Shown: positions 5,890-8,937 of the stretch, piece by piece
How positions within the stretch are numbered: position 1 is the stretch's first letter
Layout of the letters: each line of letters begins with the position of its first letter
Source of the DNA: Nitrospinaceae bacterium
Lineage (GTDB): Bacteria > Nitrospinota > Nitrospinia > Nitrospinales > VA-1
Length of the DNA stretch: 8,937 bases
NCBI GenBank assembly: GCA_012961055.1
Contig: DUAA01000004.1
Span: forward strand, 1 to 8,937
Reading direction: 5' to 3'
The notes under the pieces: generated by a model
Seen by the model: the letters and a program-made list of their open reading frames with translations, nothing else
Databases searched by the model: none
What the model was told of the DNA's origin: nothing
Translations under genes and position numbers: made by a program

Positions 5890-6903
5890 TCAACCTACGT
5901 AGTCAAACATTCGGTTAACGCATTGCAGGGCGCGTTGTTGGATATCAGGGTCGAGAGTGATAATGTTTTGTGGACTTGGGTCTCTGAGGACCTTTAAAAT
6001 ATCTTCCAACGAATTTGATTTCATATATTTGCAAAACGTACAACCGCCGGAAAATACTTTTTCTGGAAACTCAGACTGTAAAATCCCGGTCAATCCACAC
6101 TCGGTAAGTAAAAAGAATGTGTCCCGTTCAGACTCGCGCACATGATTGAGCATTTGACTGGTGCTTCCTACGAAGTCAGCCTTACCCACCACTGAAGAAT
6201 TGCACTCGGGATGAACTAGGACTTCCACGCCTGCAAAGTTTCTCCGCACCTGGTCGATACTCTCAGGCTGGTATTCCTCATGGACATAACAAGTGCCATC
6301 CCAAAGTTGAATATCTTTATTAATTCCCCGGGATTTTAAATCAGCGATCACATTTTCACCCATGAGCCGGTCGGGTAAAAAATATATCTTGTTATTCGGA
6401 ATTTTCTCAATGATTGTATTTACATTGGAAGAGGTGACGCACACATCGCACTGGGCTTTCACCTCGGCAGTGGTGTTGATATAACAGACGAATGTATGAT
6501 CGGGAAACTCTTTACGGAGCCGGACAACATCCGCTGCCGTTATGCCATCGGCCAGGGAACAGCCTCCATTGGGGTTGGGGTCCAACACTGTTTTACCTGG
6601 GTTAAGAATCTTGGCCGTCTCTGCCATAAAGCGAACGGCTGAAAAAACGATGACATCGGCATCCGATTCTTTTGCTTTTTTCGACAGGCCATACGAATCG
6701 CCCGTGAAATCGGCAACACTGTAATATATTTGGGGTGCTACATAATTATGAACAAGAATAATGGCATTCTTTTCGCGCTTGAGGTCTTCAATTTTTTTTA
6801 TGGTGGGTAGCAACAGATCACAATGTTCGCGGGTAAACTGGCAAATCGGATTGCCAACCTGGATGTTTTTTAGTTTTTCGTAGAGTTGTTCTGCGCTAAC
6901 CAT
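5890..6903 (-). CDS. nadA: Quinolinate synthase (NadA)
   Basis: A 337-residue cytoplasmic iron-sulfur enzyme that condenses iminoaspartate (from NadB) with dihydroxyacetone phosphate to quinolinate, the second step of de novo NAD synthesis. The three cysteines expected to bind the [4Fe-4S] cluster are seen at Cys115 (GGCSLAD), Cys205 (WDGTCYVHEE) and Cys291 (CTFCKYM), with spacings of 90 and 86 residues, close to the family values. Other family blocks are VHNYVAPQIY (51-60), GDSYGLS (68-74), FMAETAKILNP (92-102), YINTTAEVKA (141-150), VTSSN (156-160), VHPEC (230-234) and GSTSQM (246-251). The length suits the family (about 300-350). The ATG at 6903 is four bases after the HIT-gene stop, and an AGGGG element from that gene's end serves as its ribosome binding site, so translation is likely coupled. 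nadB and nadC are not in the window. Confidence 0.95.
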   Translation of the reverse strand: MVSAEQLYEKLKNIQVGNPICQFTREHCDLLLPTIKKIEDLKREKNAIILVHNYVAPQIYYSVADFTGDSYGLSKKAKESDADVIVFSAVRFMAETAKILNPGKTVLDPNPNGGCSLADGITAADVVRLRKEFPDHTFVCYINTTAEVKAQCDVCVTSSNVNTIIEKIPNNKIYFLPDRLMGENVIADLKSRGINKDIQLWDGTCYVHEEYQPESIDQVRRNFAGVEVLVHPECNSSVVGKADFVGSTSQMLNHVRESERDTFFLLTECGLTGILQSEFPEKVFSGGCTFCKYMKSNSLEDILKVLRDPSPQNIITLDPDIQQRALQCVNRMFDYVG

Positions 6904-6907
6904 GCCC

Positions 6908-7252
6908 CTAGCCCGGCGGCCAGTTCAAAGCACGGCCACCTAAAAGATGAAAATGAATATGAAACACCGACTGCCCTGCACCTGCCCCGCAATTGGCCAC
7001 CATCCTGTATCCTGACTTGTTGAGTCCTTTTTCCTTGGCCAATTTATTGGCAACGCCAATCACTGAACCCATTAGGGTATGGTCCTTTTCCTCAACATCC
7101 AACAAAGTTGCCTGATGAACCCGGGGTATAATCAGTATATGCGTAGGAGCCTGCGGATTAATATCATTAATGGCGAATAACGTATCCGACTCATAAACCA
7201 TTTGTGAAGGGATACTGCCTTCACCGATTTTACAAAACAGACAATCACTCAT
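6908..7252 (-). CDS. HIT-family (HinT-like) nucleotide-phosphoramidate hydrolase
   Basis: A 114-residue histidine-triad protein of the HinT branch, which cleaves adenosine 5'-monophosphoramidates and related aminoacyl-adenylates as a small cytoplasmic homodimer. The triad HIHFHLLGG (98-106) is intact, with the middle His100 expected as nucleophile. The nucleotide-binding part DINPQAPTHILIIPRVH (30-46) is characteristic. An N-terminal CLFC pair (Cys4, Cys7) is seen as in the zinc-containing subgroup. The ATG at 7252 gives the usual MSDCLFCKI start and overlaps the end of the upstream gene by eight bases (ATGAGTGA); an upstream ATG at 7267 would add five residues and is less likely. A run of eight Gs lies a few bases before the start and may act as ribosome binding site. 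It sits between the Pup-ligase-family gene and nadA, both in the same operon. Confidence 0.93.
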   Translation of the reverse strand: MSDCLFCKIGEGSIPSQMVYESDTLFAINDINPQAPTHILIIPRVHQATLLDVEEKDHTLMGSVIGVANKLAKEKGLNKSGYRMVANCGAGAGQSVFHIHFHLLGGRALNWPPG

Positions 7253-8753
7253 ACGGTCCCCCCCCATCTTCTCCCCGGCTATTAAAATCCTTACCTTTTT
7301 CGCTGTTATGAAGAGGCAGCGGATCAATCTGAGCGAGGTGCGCTATGATTTTTTCCTTGTATGATATGAACGGATCGAGCATCAGAAACGGTTCATCGGT
7401 TTTACCCAAACGATAGCCAATCCAGTCTATGAGATAACTCATATGAGAATGCTGGTTGATTAGCCTTTTTACGAGTTCCCCACGACCAAACGCCCGAGTT
7501 CCTCTTGGCGGATTGACTTTTGAGAAATTGACCGCCTCATCCGTGGTTTTCCTATAACCGTCTCCGCTGGCCTCTAACCCCCAAAATAAACCTGATTCCT
7601 TATTTAGATTATGATACTCCAAATCCAGGCTTTTGAGCCAGGGGTCGTTCCATTCTAGATTTTCTTCGTTTTTAAATTCGTTAAGCATCCAGTATTTACT
7701 GGCCCAATCCACTCTTCCGATAACCGCTTCCGGTCCTTTAGGCAAATCGGTCAAGACCGATTCCCAACCCTCAAGAATCCAATCTGTCTCTCGATCCTTC
7801 CCGGCCAAATGTTGCTTGCATTTATTCATTATATCCCACTGCAATTCCAAAGCGCTGGATGATTTTCCCGAAGCCAGTTTCACATGCCACTTGAAATCTG
7901 GGTCACGAGAAATAGAACGCATCGATTGGACCGAGTCTGCGAGAATCCATTCCCGTTTAGCAACCCCTAACTGCATGATTTCCAGCATCAGGGTTGTGGT
8001 TCCCATTTTCATGGCGGTGGCGAACTCACTCATCGTGGAATCACCAACCAGAAGATGAATGCGCCGGTATTTGCTCGGGTCAGACAAAGGTTCATCGCGG
8101 GTGTTGACAATGGCCCGGTTATATTGCACCCACCGGTGAAATTCGTTGGGAATGTGATCAGCTCTTTGTGAAATCTGAAAATTCACCTCATCAACCGGCT
8201 TCTCCTCAGTAACAGTACCTTCTAAATCGCGAAACGGATGGGGATCGCAAGAACCGATGCGACCGGCACCACAATAAATCAGTCGAGTGGTTAAAAATGA
8301 CGAAAGGATTTTCAGGTTGTCCCGCTCATCGAATGGGAATCTTCGTCCGACCAGATAATTCTCATGGCATCCAAAAGTGGCATTGGTTTCAAGGTCCACA
8401 TTATTTTTGATGAACGAAACCTTATCCGCCCAACCCAACTCTTCAACTGCTTCCTGAATCAATGTGTCCCCGGCGCGATCAAAAGTTACCAAGTCTACAA
8501 GATTGGAGCATTCCGGGGAGGCATATTCCAAATGGCCCATATCCAAATACAGGCGTCCGCCATTAAGCAGGAACCCGCCGTTTCCAGGAGGCTCATCGTT
8601 GGCCCGATAGTGAAGATCCAGTACTCCTAAATTTTTTGAAAAAATGTGGTTTTTAACCTTGTTGGCAATTTCCATGGGATCATGAGGAAATTCTTCAACA
8701 TTTTTTATCAGGAGACCGTACTCCGTTTCGATACCGTAGATACGTTTTTTCAT
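7245..8753 (-). CDS. PafA/Dop-family Pup (or Pup-like) ligase or deamidase
   Basis: A 502-residue enzyme of the carboxylate-amine ligase-like family that attaches Pup (or UBact) to lysines (PafA) or deamidates and removes it (Dop). Visible motifs: GIETEYG (7-13) with ATP/Mg-binding glutamates; LYLDMG with the likely catalytic base Asp71; EYASPEC (76-82); KNN (116-118); GCHENYL (128-134); ISQRADHI (194-201); NTRDEP (217-222); and GDSTMSE (237-243). Features are mixed. DxxHxEY spacing and YASPEC resemble Dop, as does a 14-20-residue insert before NGGRLY (about 46-60) that is shorter than a full Dop loop. The GIETE start, CGAGRIG and the C-terminal IDWIGYRLG...MLDPF block resemble PafA. The C-terminus carries an unusual 26-residue polar tail (477-502). 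The ATG at 8753 starts eight bases after the prcB stop; a TTG at 8789 would overlap prcB. I lean towards ligase because of the C-terminal block and position after prcB. Confidence 0.87.
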   Translation of the reverse strand: MKKRIYGIETEYGLLIKNVEEFPHDPMEIANKVKNHIFSKNLGVLDLHYRANDEPPGNGGFLLNGGRLYLDMGHLEYASPECSNLVDLVTFDRAGDTLIQEAVEELGWADKVSFIKNNVDLETNATFGCHENYLVGRRFPFDERDNLKILSSFLTTRLIYCGAGRIGSCDPHPFRDLEGTVTEEKPVDEVNFQISQRADHIPNEFHRWVQYNRAIVNTRDEPLSDPSKYRRIHLLVGDSTMSEFATAMKMGTTTLMLEIMQLGVAKREWILADSVQSMRSISRDPDFKWHVKLASGKSSSALELQWDIMNKCKQHLAGKDRETDWILEGWESVLTDLPKGPEAVIGRVDWASKYWMLNEFKNEENLEWNDPWLKSLDLEYHNLNKESGLFWGLEASGDGYRKTTDEAVNFSKVNPPRGTRAFGRGELVKRLINQHSHMSYLIDWIGYRLGKTDEPFLMLDPFISYKEKIIAHLAQIDPLPLHNSEKGKDFNSRGEDGGGPYE

Positions 8754-8761
8754 TAACGAAT

Positions 8762-8937
8762 TTACCCTCTGCTCAAGGAAGTTTTGCAAAAACCAGCCAG
8801 TTCCTCGCTATTCATATAATGGTACCCCTGATCGGTAATCGTAGCGACGGTGGGAAAAATATCATCTTCAGGACGGGCTTTACCGGTTGCGGAATCAAAC
8901 TGTGCAGCGGTATGTAAAAGACGAATCGCCAGGGTGA
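8762..8937 (-). CDS. prcB: Proteasome beta subunit (PrcB), C-terminal part
   Basis: The last 57 codons of a gene that enters from the right edge. The pattern ALAIRLLHTAAQFDSATG (approximate, residues 1-18 of the visible part), followed by DDIFPTVATITDQG, matches the C-terminal end of bacterial proteasome beta subunits, where a DSATG block and an IFPTxxxI strand occur before a variable tail. PrcB forms the two inner proteolytic rings of the 20S core and degrades proteins marked by Pup. The catalytic N-terminal threonine lies outside the window. The visible part fits PrcB better than PrcA, whose C-terminus lacks the DSATG block. Its stop is eight bases before the PafA/Dop-family gene, so the two are surely co-transcribed. 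In actinobacteria prcA normally comes next; here it does not. Confidence 0.85.
   Translation of the reverse strand, partial: TLAIRLLHTAAQFDSATGKARPEDDIFPTVATITDQGYHYMNSEELAGFCKTSLSRG

Noticed and set aside
7253..7327. Upstream extension of the HIT protein (25 extra residues)
   Set aside because: It lies wholly inside the upstream gene, and the HinT-like family begins near the CLFC motif, which matches the ATG at 7252.
8754..8789. TTG start for the PafA/Dop-family protein, adding 12 residues
   Set aside because: It would overlap prcB by 28 bases and add residues (MQNFLEQRVNSL) before the conserved start; the ATG at 8753 begins with the typical KKRIYGIETE.
1..8937. CRISPR arrays, insertion sequences, tRNA or rRNA genes
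   Set aside because: No regularly spaced repeats, transposase genes, terminal repeats or recognisable RNA gene sequences were found by eye on either strand.

Overview
This window (8.9 kb, moderate GC) looks like a chromosomal segment of a Gram-negative-type bacterium that carries a Pup or Pup-like (UBact) proteasome system. The right end holds the 3' end of a proteasome beta-subunit gene followed at once by a PafA/Dop-family gene. The left half has a sigma-32 (RpoH) factor and a secreted protein with a Sec-type signal peptide. Proteasome/pupylation genes together with RpoH outside Actinobacteria suggest Nitrospinota, Nitrospirota or a related phylum. That placement is inference, not a lineage assignment.

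Left part (1-2010), plus strand: an AT-rich leader with a candidate promoter and an 8-bp inverted repeat, then a nitrilase-superfamily amidohydrolase (275-1078) with an intact Glu-Lys-Cys triad. About 395 bp with no convincing gene follow, then a stand-alone DUF1566 (Lcl C-terminal) domain protein (1474-1902). A probable rho-independent terminator for this transcript (2021-2053) lies inside the 3' end of the convergent gene.

Middle part: two minus-strand envelope genes, an unrecognised exported protein (2011-2616) and a small membrane-anchored protein resembling a YHS-like domain without cysteines (2683-2922). They diverge from rpoH (3027-3959). rpoH and fumC (3971-5362) form a tight plus-strand pair 11 bp apart, with the fumC Shine-Dalgarno sequence overlapping the rpoH stop codon. 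Just after fumC are a possible 27-residue single-pass membrane peptide (5414-5497) and a terminator-like structure (5525-5593). On the minus strand, 5566-5702 holds a possible small gene broken by a one-base frameshift.

Right part (5890-8937), minus strand, read right to left: prcB (partial) -> PafA/Dop-family enzyme -> HIT-family protein -> nadA. Spacings are 8 bp, an 8-bp overlap and 4 bp, so the genes look co-transcribed and partly translationally coupled. The unit joins protein tagging and degradation to a nucleotide-phosphoramidate hydrolase and the iron-sulfur quinolinate synthase of NAD synthesis. The most interesting points are the mixed Dop/PafA features of the tagging enzyme, its coupling to hit and nadA, the cysteine-free YHS-like protein, and the small ORFs around 5.4-5.7 kb.
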